64,000 nt of DNA, taken from contig JAHIQM010000009.1 in NCBI GenBank assembly GCA_018902545.1, positions 1 through 64,000 of the forward strand, read 5' to 3'. This document shows, piece by piece, positions 1 through 8,817 of the stretch. This DNA comes from Pseudomonadota bacterium. Its GTDB lineage: Bacteria > Desulfobacterota > Desulfovibrionia > Desulfovibrionales > Desulfomicrobiaceae. Positions within the stretch are counted from its first letter, which is position 1. The number at the start of each line of letters is the position of its first letter. The translations under genes were made by a program, and so were the position numbers. The notes beneath the pieces were generated by a model. It saw only the letters and a program-made list of their open reading frames with translations, was not told where the DNA came from and made no database searches.

Positions 1-208
1 GTTTTTCACGCACCGCTCCATCGCCATGATCCGGATTCAACATGTCCATTTCACATCGCACAGGATTGGTGACGATGTATTCCCGGATGCGGATCATGTC
101 CCGCTGAACATGGCCGGTTTTTCACGCACCGCCCCATCGCCCTGATCCGGATGCAACCTGTCCATTTCCCATCGGACAGGATTGGTGACGATGTATTCCC
201 GGATGCGG
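1..208. repeat. Direct duplication of the RAYT 3' coding end (copies 1-92 and 117-208)
   Basis: Bases 1-92 and 117-208 are two direct copies at a constant offset of 116 bases, differing at only a few positions. On the minus strand the inner copy (117-208) encodes the RAYT C-terminus including the IREYIVTNP motif with the presumed catalytic tyrosine. The outer copy lies beyond the stop codon at 94-96 and could encode a very similar peptide. It may be a local tandem duplication or the tail of a second RAYT copy that continues left of the window. Confidence 0.85.
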
Positions 209-765
209 TTTAATTCCGTTTCATCGCGGACGATGTGTTCCCAATAATTGCGTTGCCATAACCGTCCCGGAAACGGTTGCCATTGATGTTGCCGGACACC
301 ACGAATATATTCATTTGTTGACATGGTTTTGAACCATTGCACCACACGACGTAGGGGCGAACCTGCGTGTTCGCCCTTCTTCGAATCTGCGTGTTCGCCC
401 TTCTTCGAACCTGCGTGTTCGCCCAATTCCGACCGACACGCAGCAGGGCGGACACATAGGTCCGCCCCTACGGAATCATCGCTTGGCCGCACAAGGCCGG
501 TGTTCATGACAATATAATGAATATGATTCGGCATGCACACCCATGCGTCACAAACAATATCGCCAAATTTTTGCGCCAATTCATTATACCAACGCGTCAC
601 CATCGTCCCCGCATCATTCAACCGCATTTCCCCATCCACCACATCACCGAACAGACACGCCCGGTCCTGCACGCAAATGGTCACGAAATACGTGCCGGGT
701 TGGGAATAATCATGATTTTGCAGCCTGATGGATCGACGATGGTGGATATTAGGGTTGTACGGCAT
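94..765 (-). CDS. REP-associated tyrosine transposase (RAYT, Y1_Tnp/IS200-like)
   Basis: A 223-residue single-strand transposase of the Y1/HUH family. RAYTs are thought to move or maintain REP palindromes rather than transpose as ordinary insertion sequences. The HUH metal-binding motif is MPNHIHYIVM (His81 and His83), and the presumed nucleophilic tyrosine is Tyr191 in IREYIVTNP. The start at 765 is chosen because AGGAGG lies 4 bases upstream; a longer frame starting at 810 has no such site. Residues about 98-139 contain an unusual insert with GEHA(G/D)SKK repeats, which is the translation of a REP pair with 24-base repeats lying inside the gene. The catalytic residues are intact, so the protein may still be active. 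The copy ends at 94 and is followed by a duplicate of its own tail. Confidence 0.9.
   Translation of the reverse strand: MPYNPNIHHRRSIRLQNHDYSQPGTYFVTICVQDRACLFGDVVDGEMRLNDAGTMVTRWYNELAQKFGDIVCDAWVCMPNHIHYIVMNTGLVRPSDDSVGADLCVRPAACRSELGEHAGSKKGEHADSKKGEHAGSPLRRVVQWFKTMSTNEYIRGVRQHQWQPFPGRLWQRNYWEHIVRDETELNRIREYIVTNPVRWEMDRLHPDQGDGAVREKPAMFSGT
351..473. repeat. Intragenic REP pair (BIME-like) with 24-bp tandem repeats inside the RAYT gene
   Basis: GTAGGGGCGAACCTGCGTGT begins the left palindrome at 351-376, with arms GGGCGAAC and GTTCGCCC. The right palindrome at 446-473 is in inverse orientation and ends in CCGCCCCTACGG. Between them, a 24-base unit reading TGCGTGTTCGCCCTTCTTCG plus four bases is present about two and a half times. 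Twenty-four is a multiple of three, so the array stays in frame and adds eight-residue repeats to the transposase. Confidence 0.85.
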
Positions 766-906
766 TTTTCCTCCTGTATGAAAACGTCGCGCATCAGGAC
801 ACCCGTTCAAGGGCGGCCATGTGCATTTGGCAACATATCACCGTTGCCCAACGTTCAAACACAGGCTTTGTGATTACCGAATAGGCGAAAAATATACGTG
901 ATTTCC

Positions 907-1122
907 GTAGGGGCGGCCCTGCGTGGCCGCCCTTCTTCAGCACCCGTGGCCGCCCTTCTTCAGCACCCGTGCCCGCCCTTCTTCAGCACCCGTGCCCGCC
1001 CTTCTTCAGCACCCGTGCCCGCCCTTCTTCAGCACCCGTGGCCACCCGTCGTCTTCCGCCGCCCCGTGGCCACCCAATCTCGTACACCGAGATTGGGCAG
1101 GCACATCGGCCTGCCCCTACGG
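907..1122. repeat. REP pair flanking five 23-bp tandem repeats
   Basis: A left REP at 907-932 begins GTAGGGGCGGCCCTGCGTGG. An inverse REP at 1095-1122 ends CTGCCCCTACGG. From 923 to 1037 there are five head-to-tail copies of a 23-base unit (GTGGCCGCCCTTCTTCAGCA plus CCC, with a G/C variant), and a degraded sixth copy follows. The layout copies the block inside the neighbouring RAYT gene, with a different repeat variant. There are no unique spacers, so this is not a CRISPR array. Confidence 0.85.
1073..1097. other. Perfect 10-bp hairpin beside the REP array
   Basis: CCCAATCTCG at 1073-1082 pairs perfectly with CGAGATTGGG at 1088-1097 around the 5-base loop TACAC. No T-run follows on either strand, so a simple terminator role is not supported. 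It adjoins the right-hand REP and may be part of the same composite element. Confidence 0.7.
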
Positions 1123-1146
1123 GTCGTGCCTCCGTGATCATGATTT

Positions 1147-2619
1147 TCATTCGGGCAAAAAATTTTTCGTCCCTCCCATGGCTTTGCCCAACCGCCGCAC
1201 CCCCTCCTCGATCACCGCTTCCGTGTTCGATGCGAAATTGAGCCGCATGAACCCTTCGCCTTGAACGGGATCGAGGAAAAAATTCCCTCCCGGCGCGAAG
1301 ACCACGCCGTCCTCGCAGGCTCTGGGCAGCAGGTCCGAGGCCTTCACCCCTTCCGGCAGATTGACCCACACGAACAGCCCGCCCTTGGGGCGCAGCCAGG
1401 AACTACCTGGGGGCAGATGCCGCTCCAGGGCCGCCAGCATGGCGTCACGGCGACGGCGGTAGAGGGCGCAGGAGCGTTGCAGATGGGCGTGGTAGCGACC
1501 CACGGACACGTAGTCCTTGAGCGCCCGCTGGATCAGGTTGCAGGTGGCCAGGTCGTGGCAGCGTTTGGAACGCAGCAGATGGGCGTAGACCGGGCCGTCG
1601 GCCACGACGAAGCCCACACGCAGGCCGGGAATGAGCATCTTGGAAAAAGTGCTCATGTAGATGACCCGGCCGTCCGGATCGAGGGACTTGAGCGTGGGCT
1701 GGGCATGTCCCTCGTAGCGAATGTCGCCGACATAGTCGTCTTCCAGGACAGGCACGTCAAAACGTCCGGCCAGACTGATCAATTGCCTGCGGCGCTGACC
1801 ACTCAGGCAGGTGCCTGTGGGGTTGTGAAAATTGGGAATGGTGTAGATGAGCCCTGGCTTGTGGCGCGCCAGAATCTCCTCCAGCTCGTCCATGTCCATC
1901 CCGTCCTCGTCCAGGCCCACGGTGTGAATCCGCAGACCTCGGGAGCGGAACACGTCCAGGGCTCCGGCATAGGTCGGCCGCTCCACGACCACGCTTGATC
2001 CGGGGGGCAGGATCAGTCCGGCGACCAGGGAAAGGGCCTGCTGGGAGCCTGCCGTTATGAGAATATTGCCAGGCCCGGTCTGGATGCCCTGACTGGCCAG
2101 GACCTGTGCCAGGGTGGCGCGCAGGGGCCCAAACCCGGCTATTTCCCCGTATTCCACCGCCGCGACCCCGTCCCGGCGCATGACCTGCCCAAGCAGCCTG
2201 CGGAACTCGTGCATGGGGAAAAGGCGCGGGTCGCAGGCCCCGCCGTCCAGGGCGATCCAATCCGTCTGCCGACTGACCTCCGGCAGATAGGCGCTCATGG
2301 CCTCGAAGCCAGCGTAGCTGAGACGGTCCTGCCACGCGGGCCAGCCTCCGGAGCGGGGAGGAATTTCCAGCTCGCCGGGGGCATGCGGCAGCACGTAATA
2401 GCCGCTACCCTGCCGCGAGGTGACGAGACCCTCGGCCATAAGTTCAGCATAGGCGCTCTCGACCGTGCCGCGACTCACGCCAAGGTTCGCGGCCAGGGTG
2501 CGCACCGCAGGCAGGCGGACTCCGGGGCGCAGGTTGTCGGCCAGGATGGCGGCGCGAAAATGGCCGCTGATCTGCGCGTAGACGGGGTGCGAAGATCGGG
2601 GGTCAAGAGCCAGACGCAT
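1147..2619 (-). CDS. MocR-type transcriptional regulator (GntR helix-turn-helix fused to aminotransferase-like domain)
   Basis: A 490-residue protein with an N-terminal winged helix of the GntR family (about residues 1-75, with [15 protein letters not shown] as the recognition region) and a C-terminal fold-type I PLP aminotransferase-like domain (about 110-480). The PLP lysine is probably that in [12 protein letters not shown]. MocR proteins usually use PLP or an amino-acid adduct as effector and regulate a neighbouring gene, often divergently. Here the divergent neighbour is an EamA transporter, 111 bases away. AGAGGA lies 6-8 bases before the ATG. The target metabolite cannot be deduced from sequence. 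Confidence 0.93.
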   Translation of the reverse strand: MRLALDPRSSHPVYAQISGHFRAAILADNLRPGVRLPAVRTLAANLGVSRGTVESAYAELMAEGLVTSRQGSGYYVLPHAPGELEIPPRSGGWPAWQDRLSYAGFEAMSAYLPEVSRQTDWIALDGGACDPRLFPMHEFRRLLGQVMRRDGVAAVEYGEIAGFGPLRATLAQVLASQGIQTGPGNILITAGSQQALSLVAGLILPPGSSVVVERPTYAGALDVFRSRGLRIHTVGLDEDGMDMDELEEILARHKPGLIYTIPNFHNPTGTCLSGQRRRQLISLAGRFDVPVLEDDYVGDIRYEGHAQPTLKSLDPDGRVIYMSTFSKMLIPGLRVGFVVADGPVYAHLLRSKRCHDLATCNLIQRALKDYVSVGRYHAHLQRSCALYRRRRDAMLAALERHLPPGSSWLRPKGGLFVWVNLPEGVKASDLLPRACEDGVVFAPGGNFFLDPVQGEGFMRLNFASNTEAVIEEGVRRLGKAMGGTKNFLPE

Positions 2620-2660
2620 AACACGCTTCCTCTCAGATTGGACTAGTCGATTTGGTTTAA

Positions 2661-2686
2661 AATTGCCCCTTTCAAAGGGGACAATT
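2661..2686. promoter_or_regulatory. Palindromic candidate operator between the MocR gene and the EamA gene
   Basis: AATTGCCCCTTTCAAAGGGG at 2661-2680 is followed by ACAATT, forming a near-perfect 26-base palindrome with half-site AATTGNCCCCTTT. It lies in the 111-base divergent intergenic space, the expected position for an operator serving both genes. A short GACTAGTC palindrome at 2641-2648 is nearby. Binding by the adjacent MocR protein is inferred from position only. Confidence 0.6.
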
Positions 2687-2730
2687 CTGCTCTAGATGAC
2701 CTGCACGTCCAGCGCAAGAAGGAGAACTTT

Positions 2731-3681
2731 ATGGCCATGTCCCGTTCCGCCCAAGGCTACAGCGCCGCACTCGCCAGTGCGATATTTCTGTCCACGACCG
2801 CGATCTTTATCCGCCATCTGGTCGTGAACTTCGACATGCCGCCCCTGATCCTGGCCTTCTGGCGCAACGCCTTCGTGGTCGCGGCCCTGCTGCCGGTGAT
2901 GCTTGTGGTCAGCCCTCGCCTGCTGCGCGTACCCAGGGTGCACCTTCCCTTCCTGGCCTTTTTCGGGCTCATACTGGCTGGCCTCAACGGCCTGTGGGTC
3001 ATTTCCGTGGCCAACAACGGCGCAGCCGTGGCCACAGTCATGATTTATTGCTCCGTAGCCTATACCGCCATCCTGGGCTGGAAATTCCTGGGCGAGAGTC
3101 TGGGGGCGATCAAGATCGCGGCCATCATCCTGTGTCTTGGCGGGTGCGCCCTCATTTCCGGGGCCCTTGACGCGTCGAACTGGCAGGCCAATTTTCTGGG
3201 CGTGGTGGCGGGACTGCTGACGGGCCTGTGCTACACAGCCTACAGCCTCATGGGGCGGATGACCTCGGAGCGCGGCATCTCTCCCTGGACCACGCTACTC
3301 TACATTTTCGCCTTCGCGGGTTTTTTCCTCTTTCTCATCAATCTGACGGGCGGGCTCGTTCCCGGCTCGGCGACCACCATGGCGGACATGCTCTGGCTCG
3401 GCGACAGATGGGAGGGTTGGATCGTTCTGGCCCTGCTGGGAGCCATCCCCACGGTGGGCGGCTACGGATTCTACAATGTCAGCCTGACCCTGATGGACGC
3501 GAGCGTCGCCAACATCATCGTCTCCCTGGAACCTTTCTTCACCGCCATCTTCGCCTTCTTCATTTTGGGAGAAATCCTGACCCCAGTGCAGATGCTGGGC
3601 AGCGCCCTGCTGCTTTCGGGCGTGGCGGCCATCAAGCTCGCAGACCTGCGCCGGCCGCTGCCCGTGCCGCAGGAAGCATGA
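2731..3681 (+). CDS. DMT-superfamily (EamA) membrane transporter
   Basis: A 316-residue inner-membrane protein with about ten hydrophobic segments arranged as two EamA repeats. The second repeat contains the typical VSLEPFFTAIFAFFILGE stretch. EamA proteins are mostly exporters of amino acids or other small metabolites. AAGGAG lies 7 bases before the ATG. It is divergent from a MocR-type regulator that probably controls it, which hints at a substrate linked to amino-acid or PLP metabolism, but the sequence does not give the substrate. A 13-bp hairpin overlaps its stop codon. Confidence 0.92.
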   Translation: MAMSRSAQGYSAALASAIFLSTTAIFIRHLVVNFDMPPLILAFWRNAFVVAALLPVMLVVSPRLLRVPRVHLPFLAFFGLILAGLNGLWVISVANNGAAVATVMIYCSVAYTAILGWKFLGESLGAIKIAAIILCLGGCALISGALDASNWQANFLGVVAGLLTGLCYTAYSLMGRMTSERGISPWTTLLYIFAFAGFFLFLINLTGGLVPGSATTMADMLWLGDRWEGWIVLALLGAIPTVGGYGFYNVSLTLMDASVANIIVSLEPFFTAIFAFFILGEILTPVQMLGSALLLSGVAAIKLADLRRPLPVPQEA

Positions 3682-3708
3682 AGCCCCGGGGATAGCGGGG
3701 CTTCATGC
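3676..3708 (+). terminator. Terminator hairpin overlapping the EamA stop codon
   Basis: GCATGAAGCCCCG (3676-3688) and CGGGGCTTCATGC (3696-3708) form a perfect 13-bp stem with a 7-base loop. The TGA stop (3679-3681) is in the left arm. The T-content downstream is weak (GGGTTCAAATTCC), so the hairpin may act as a terminator or as a 3'-end stabiliser. Confidence 0.6.
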
Positions 3709-3752
3709 GGGTTCAAATTCCATGACCCGGAGTACGCAAAACCGACGACAGG

Positions 3753-4388
3753 CTACCGCTCCTCGGCTTCCTTGCGGACCATGCGGATGAGGTCGGCCAT
3801 GTTGGTCACGTCCGTTACCTTCCAGTACCCTTCGGGCTGAAACGTAAGGCCGAGCAGCACGGGATAGTTCCGCTCGCTGCCGTGGTCATACAGCGTTGCC
3901 TGCGCTGAAGTCCTGTCGCCGCGGGGCGGCTGAACCCGCACATGGCGCAGCTCCTTGCGGGCCGTGGAGGCGTCGGCAAAAAGAACGGACAAAATGCCGC
4001 CGTCCGGCAATACGGCACCCTGGGTCGGACGCCCGGAGAAGCTGCCCGAAGCCACGCCCCGAACCACGAATTTACGCGCCTCCTCCACGAGCATCAGCTT
4101 CATGGTCTGACCCGCCGCCGACCCGGATTCTCTCGCCAGCCCTCCCGAGAGCATCTCCATCAGCGGATCGCCTTCGCCTCCCGGGGGGTTGGCTGCGTAA
4201 TCGGCGACGAACTGATCCACTCCGCGGGCGATGATGCCGCGCAGGTCGATGTATTTTTCAAGCAATGCATGGTCGTTGCCGTCAACGGCCCGCTGGATGT
4301 TGGCCAGGCTCGCAGCCGGGGGTTCGACGGCCCAGGCAGGGGCGAAGCATAAGACGAGCGCCAGGACAAAAATGTATCTCAGACCCAT
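3753..4388 (-). CDS. Exported protein of unknown function, DUF2939-like
   Basis: A 211-residue protein with a clear Sec signal peptide (MGLRYIFVLALVLCFAPAWA, cleavage near residue 20). The mature part begins with an helical stretch resembling the start of DUF2939 proteins (IQRAVDGNDHALLEKYIDLR), followed by a mixed alpha/beta region ending in GYWKVTDVTNMADLIRM, like small NTF2/lumazine-type lipid or ligand-binding folds. AAGGAGG lies 8 bases before the ATG. It faces the EamA gene convergently and has no close partner. The DUF2939 assignment is a pattern impression, not a proven match. Confidence 0.65.
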   Translation of the reverse strand: MGLRYIFVLALVLCFAPAWAVEPPAASLANIQRAVDGNDHALLEKYIDLRGIIARGVDQFVADYAANPPGGEGDPLMEMLSGGLARESGSAAGQTMKLMLVEEARKFVVRGVASGSFSGRPTQGAVLPDGGILSVLFADASTARKELRHVRVQPPRGDRTSAQATLYDHGSERNYPVLLGLTFQPEGYWKVTDVTNMADLIRMVRKEAEER

Positions 4389-4644
4389 GAGGTTTCCTCC
4401 TTGTGTTGTGTCGCATCTATGCCAAGCATAACCCAGGCGTCCACAACCAGGTACGGAAAAAAACTGGAAATCTTCCTCTTCGAGCGATCAAGCCTGCCTG
4501 ACGCCCTTTTGGTCGGGCAGCGGAATGCAAAAAACCCCCACACAGGCACTGTCGGCGCGGAGGCTTCCATCTGGCTATCGACGACACCCGACCGCTCCGT
4601 GGCCTGACACGCTTCAATTGCAAGGCATCCCGCGGAACAAACGT

Positions 4645-4884
4645 TCAGACTTTCTTGACCTCCAGGGCATCCTCGAAAAACGCGGTCAGCACGAAATTGT
4701 TGCCGCCGATGTTGACCGTCTCCTCCTGGCCGGGAAAAAGCTCCATGGTTGCGTCGAAGCTGCTGCCTATGAAAATGGCCTTGGCTTCGCCGTTGCTTTC
4801 CCAGCGGACTTCGTTGCCGTCACTGAGGACCAGCATCTCACCGTCGTGCAGCCGAACCGGCAGATCCTTTTCTGAATACTGCAT
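4645..4884 (-). CDS. Small conserved-looking hypothetical protein
   Basis: A 79-residue acidic protein starting MQYSEKDLPVRLHDGEMLVL. The start at 4884 is preferred because GGAGG sits 7 bases upstream; a longer frame to 4935 lacks a site. The predicted pattern is a compact all-beta fold with repeated hydrophobic strands (RWESNGEAKAIFIG, NNFVLTAFFEDALEV). No cysteines, signal peptide or membrane segment. I do not recognise the family. It is transcribed away from prfC. Confidence 0.6.
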   Translation of the reverse strand: MQYSEKDLPVRLHDGEMLVLSDGNEVRWESNGEAKAIFIGSSFDATMELFPGQEETVNIGGNNFVLTAFFEDALEVKKV

Positions 4885-5076
4885 TAAGCACCTCCATAAC
4901 TGATTGAATGGCCGGACACTATTTTCTTCAAGCATACCAGAGCAGGAGGCAGGGTCAAGGGCACCGCCGAAATTTTACCAAGTTGAACGCAACCGGGGGT
5001 TCCTTGACTGTTACCGTGATCACGCCTACTGCCTCCTTGGTCTTCAAGGTAAGGTTACACGGCATTGGGAGAGGTT

Positions 5077-6672
<1,596 letters not shown>

Positions 6673-6685
6673 CATCAGGAGAGCG

Positions 6686-7576
6686 ATGGCTGTATTACTG
6701 GCTGTAATTTTTCTACTCCTGCTCCCCGGCGAAGCGCTGGCCTGGGGGCCGGGGGTGCACATGGCCATCGGCAACAACGTGCTGGCCCATCTGCACCTTT
6801 TCGCACCGGCCCTGGCCGCCGCATTGGCGGCCCACCCGGAGCAGTATCTCTACGGCTGCCTTTCGGCGGACATCTTCATCGGCAAGGGGTGCAAGTACAC
6901 GCCGACCCACTCCCACAACTGGGACACGGGCCGCGCCCTGCTGCGCCAGGCCGAGGACCCCGAGTCCCGGGCCTACGCCTACGGCTACCTGTCCCACCTG
7001 GCCGCCGACGTCATCGCCCACAATTATCTGGTCCCCAACGTCCTCGGCTTCTCCGCCGGGCGGGGGAAATTCTCCCATACCTACGTGGAAATGCTCGCCG
7101 ACCTGCAGGTCGAATGTCCGCGCAAGCAGGCCTCGCGCATCTTTCGCATCCCGCGCCCGGAATCCGACGACTCTCTGGTGCTGACCATGGGCCAGAAAAA
7201 GTTGCCTTTCAGCATCAAAAAACGCATCTTCACTGAGAGCCTGCGGCTGGTCGAGAAGCGGTCCTACAAAAGTTCCCTGCGCGTCTTTCGGGATCTGCTG
7301 CCCTTTGCACGCAAGGAAGTGTTCATGGCCGAAGCCATCTCCTACGCCCAGGACATGGTCCTGGACCTGCTCCAGAACCCGATGCGCTCGCCGGTCATGG
7401 AATGCGACCCCATCGGCAGTTCGAACCTGAGCCAGGTGCGCCACTTCCAGCGCAAGCAGCGCTCCTACTACAGCAACCGTGGCGAAGGCATAATCTTCCC
7501 CCTGGACACCCGTCTTGAACCCTGTCTGCAAGCTTTCGGAGAGCCCAATGACCGATTTTCTCAATTTCCTGCGTGA
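6686..7576 (+). CDS. Zinc-dependent phospholipase C family protein
   Basis: A 296-residue protein with an N-terminal signal-like hydrophobic segment (MAVLLAVIFLLLLPGEALAW). The invariant Trp just after it, the WGPGVHMAIG start, the HSHNWDTG block and YGYLSHLAADVIAHN give the pattern of histidine and aspartate zinc ligands of the bacterial zinc-dependent phospholipase C fold (pfam00882). Many members of this family in deltaproteobacteria are uncharacterised, so enzyme activity is not shown. CAGGAGAG lies 5 bases before the ATG at 6686. It is 13 bases downstream of prfC, and its last 29 bases overlap the next gene. Confidence 0.85.
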   Translation: MAVLLAVIFLLLLPGEALAWGPGVHMAIGNNVLAHLHLFAPALAAALAAHPEQYLYGCLSADIFIGKGCKYTPTHSHNWDTGRALLRQAEDPESRAYAYGYLSHLAADVIAHNYLVPNVLGFSAGRGKFSHTYVEMLADLQVECPRKQASRIFRIPRPESDDSLVLTMGQKKLPFSIKKRIFTESLRLVEKRSYKSSLRVFRDLLPFARKEVFMAEAISYAQDMVLDLLQNPMRSPVMECDPIGSSNLSQVRHFQRKQRSYYSNRGEGIIFPLDTRLEPCLQAFGEPNDRFSQFPA

Positions 7577-7904
7577 CCGGATTCGCCAGGTGCGCGACAT
7601 CGAGAACACGGCCCACGACCTGCTGCACAACGCTGCGGATGAGGCCGGGTACCGAGCGGCCATGCAGCGCAAGGCGGAGTTGCTGGCCGGACTGCCCGCC
7701 GAAGCCGCTCCCCTGCTGGACGCCATGAGCCTTGAACGCCGCCCCATGATCGAACACAGGCTGGACATGTTCTCCCAGAGCGCCAGGCGTAGCCTGGACG
7801 TCGGCAGCGTCTTCTACATGTCCGCCCTGCTGTACCCCGACGACCACAAACCAGGCGAGCCCAACACGCTTGAAACCTGGCTCACGGAACTCGAACGGCC
7901 CTGA
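7548..7904 (+). CDS. Conserved hypothetical helical protein
   Basis: A 118-residue soluble protein, mostly helical by composition (MTDFLNFLRDRIRQVRDIEN at the start). It overlaps the preceding gene by 29 bases in another frame. The start at 7548 is favoured by GGAGAG just upstream; an alternative at 7515 has no site. No motif, cysteine or membrane segment is visible. It lies between a phospholipase C-like gene and an FKBP isomerase in a tight run, so translation is probably coupled. Function unknown. Confidence 0.75.
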   Translation: MTDFLNFLRDRIRQVRDIENTAHDLLHNAADEAGYRAAMQRKAELLAGLPAEAAPLLDAMSLERRPMIEHRLDMFSQSARRSLDVGSVFYMSALLYPDDHKPGEPNTLETWLTELERP

Positions 7905-7935
7905 TTACATCCAACCTTCATCCACAGGAACAAAC

Positions 7936-8361
7936 ATGTCACTCGCAGCGGGAACCAGGGTTCTGGTTCATTACACCGGCACCCTCGACGACGGCACCAA
8001 ATTCGACTCCTCCCGGGAACGCGAACCCCTGGAGGTCATTCTCGGCCAGGACATGGTCATTCCCGGCTTCGAGAAAGCCATCCTCGGCCTTGAACCCGGC
8101 CAGTCCGTCACCGTAGCCATCCCCGAAGAGGAGGCCTACGGCCCGCACAACGAGGAGCTTGTCATCCGCGTCCCCAGGACTTCCTTTCCTGCGGAAATCA
8201 AGCCGAACGTGGGCGAGCAACTCATCCTGCGCTCTCCCGACGGAAACGAGATTCCGGCGCTGATCGTGGACGAGGACGAAGACGAGGTCACCCTGGACGC
8301 CAACCACCCCCTGGCCGGCTTCGAGCTGACCTTCGAGATCGAACTGATCAGCGTGGGTTGA
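7936..8361 (+). CDS. FKBP-type peptidyl-prolyl isomerase, SlyD-like
   Basis: A 141-residue cytoplasmic FKBP-type prolyl isomerase/chaperone. It starts VLVHYTGTLDDGTKFDSS, the FKBP core signature, followed by DMVIPGFEKAILGLEPG. The FKBP core is split by an inserted flap domain (about residues 65-118, VTVAIPEEEAYGPHNEELV onward), as in SlyD-type proteins, and it closes with LAGFELTFEIELI. There is no histidine-rich metal-binding tail. An AGGA site lies 5 bases before the ATG at 7936. It is the last gene of the prfC run and is followed by a long hairpin. Confidence 0.93.
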   Translation: MSLAAGTRVLVHYTGTLDDGTKFDSSREREPLEVILGQDMVIPGFEKAILGLEPGQSVTVAIPEEEAYGPHNEELVIRVPRTSFPAEIKPNVGEQLILRSPDGNEIPALIVDEDEDEVTLDANHPLAGFELTFEIELISVG

Positions 8362-8385
8362 TCCGACCCGCCACAATCATTCTGT

Positions 8386-8428
8386 GCGGCAGGGCGGGTA
8401 TGGAAGCGAACCATGCCCGCCCTGCCGC
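8386..8428 (+). terminator. 18-bp GC-rich hairpin after the FKBP gene
   Basis: GCGGCAGGGCGGGTATGG (8386-8403) pairs with CCATGCCCGCCCTGCCGC (8411-8428) over 18 positions with one T-G wobble and a 7-base loop AAGCGAA. It starts 25 bases after the FKBP stop. No T-run follows, so it may act with Rho or as a 3'-end protector rather than as a classical intrinsic terminator. Confidence 0.6.
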
Positions 8429-8502
8429 GTCAAAGACTCCTCGCAATGGCTTTGAAGTATGCATCAAGCCGGTCCAAACGTCCCATTCTCAACACCGCCC
8501 GA

Positions 8503-8676
8503 GCGTTCCGGGCTGGTTCCGGGCAAGGGCCGCCGACTGTCTGACTGAACCAGACATCGTTTGTTGAATCGTTGCCTGACACGCCGTCCTAAATTTCCGT
8601 CCTGCACGCAACGATTCAACTCTACGAGGCCGGTGAAGGAGTTTCGGCGGCCCTTGCCCGGACCAGTCCGGGACGC
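8503..8676. ncRNA. Candidate structured RNA or MITE-like element: nested hairpin with 33-bp outer stem
   Basis: TCCGGGCAAGGGCCGCCGA (8518-8536) is perfectly inverted at 8644-8662. The stem extends outwards from 8516/8663 by 14 more pairs (two wobbles) after one bulged T at 8517. Inside, GTTGAATCGTTGC (8563-8575) is perfectly inverted at 8608-8620 and closes a 32-base apical loop. TGTCTG/CAGACA (8538-8556) forms a side hairpin at the junction. On the plus strand a transcript would run into the terminator at 8777; on the minus strand the layout loosely recalls a 6S-like rod with a bubble. Orientation, transcription and identity are not known. Confidence 0.5.
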
Positions 8677-8740
8677 GGCCGCACCCAGATGCCTTTCATC
8701 CTTCATGCAAACATCCATAACTCCCCTTCAGACCACGACA

Positions 8741-8777
8741 AAAAAGGGATTTCGGCCACATGTCGAAATCCCTTTTT
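8741..8777. terminator. Bidirectional intrinsic terminator between the structured region and relA
   Basis: AAAAAGGGATTTCG (8741-8754) and CGAAATCCCTTTTT (8764-8777) form a 14-bp stem with a 9-base loop. The A-run on one side and T-run on the other let it work in both directions. It lies 40 bases after the relA stop on the minus strand and would also end any plus-strand transcript from the upstream structured region. Confidence 0.9.
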
Positions 8778-8817
8778 CACTTCACTGACGCCATAAGCGT
8801 CTCTCAAGTACCCGCTT

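Larger units (their letters stand above)
766..1146. other. Intergenic region between RAYT and mocR-type gene
   Basis: This 381-base gap has no convincing gene. It holds the RAYT ribosome binding site at its left end and is otherwise dominated by REP palindromes, 23-base tandem repeats and a hairpin, listed separately. Short frames that cross the repeats are repetitive translations of the array and were not called. Confidence 0.7.
8362..8817. other. Long structured intergenic region between FKBP and relA genes
   Basis: This 456-base stretch has no convincing gene. It contains, in order, an 18-bp hairpin (8386-8428), a nested structure closed by a 33-bp stem (8503-8676) and a 14-bp bidirectional terminator (8741-8777). 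Frames running through it are short and lack ribosome binding sites. The dense pairing suggests RNA-level function or a small non-autonomous mobile element. Confidence 0.75.

Noticed and set aside
923-1060. Possible CRISPR array
   Set aside because: The 23-base units are directly adjacent with no unique spacers, and no cas genes are present; they are tandem repeats between REPs.
8503-8676. 6S RNA (ssrS) assignment
   Set aside because: A rod with an internal bubble can be drawn on the minus strand, but the 33-bp closing stem with one bulge is too perfect for typical 6S RNA and no conserved primary motif was recognised; kept only as an alternative.
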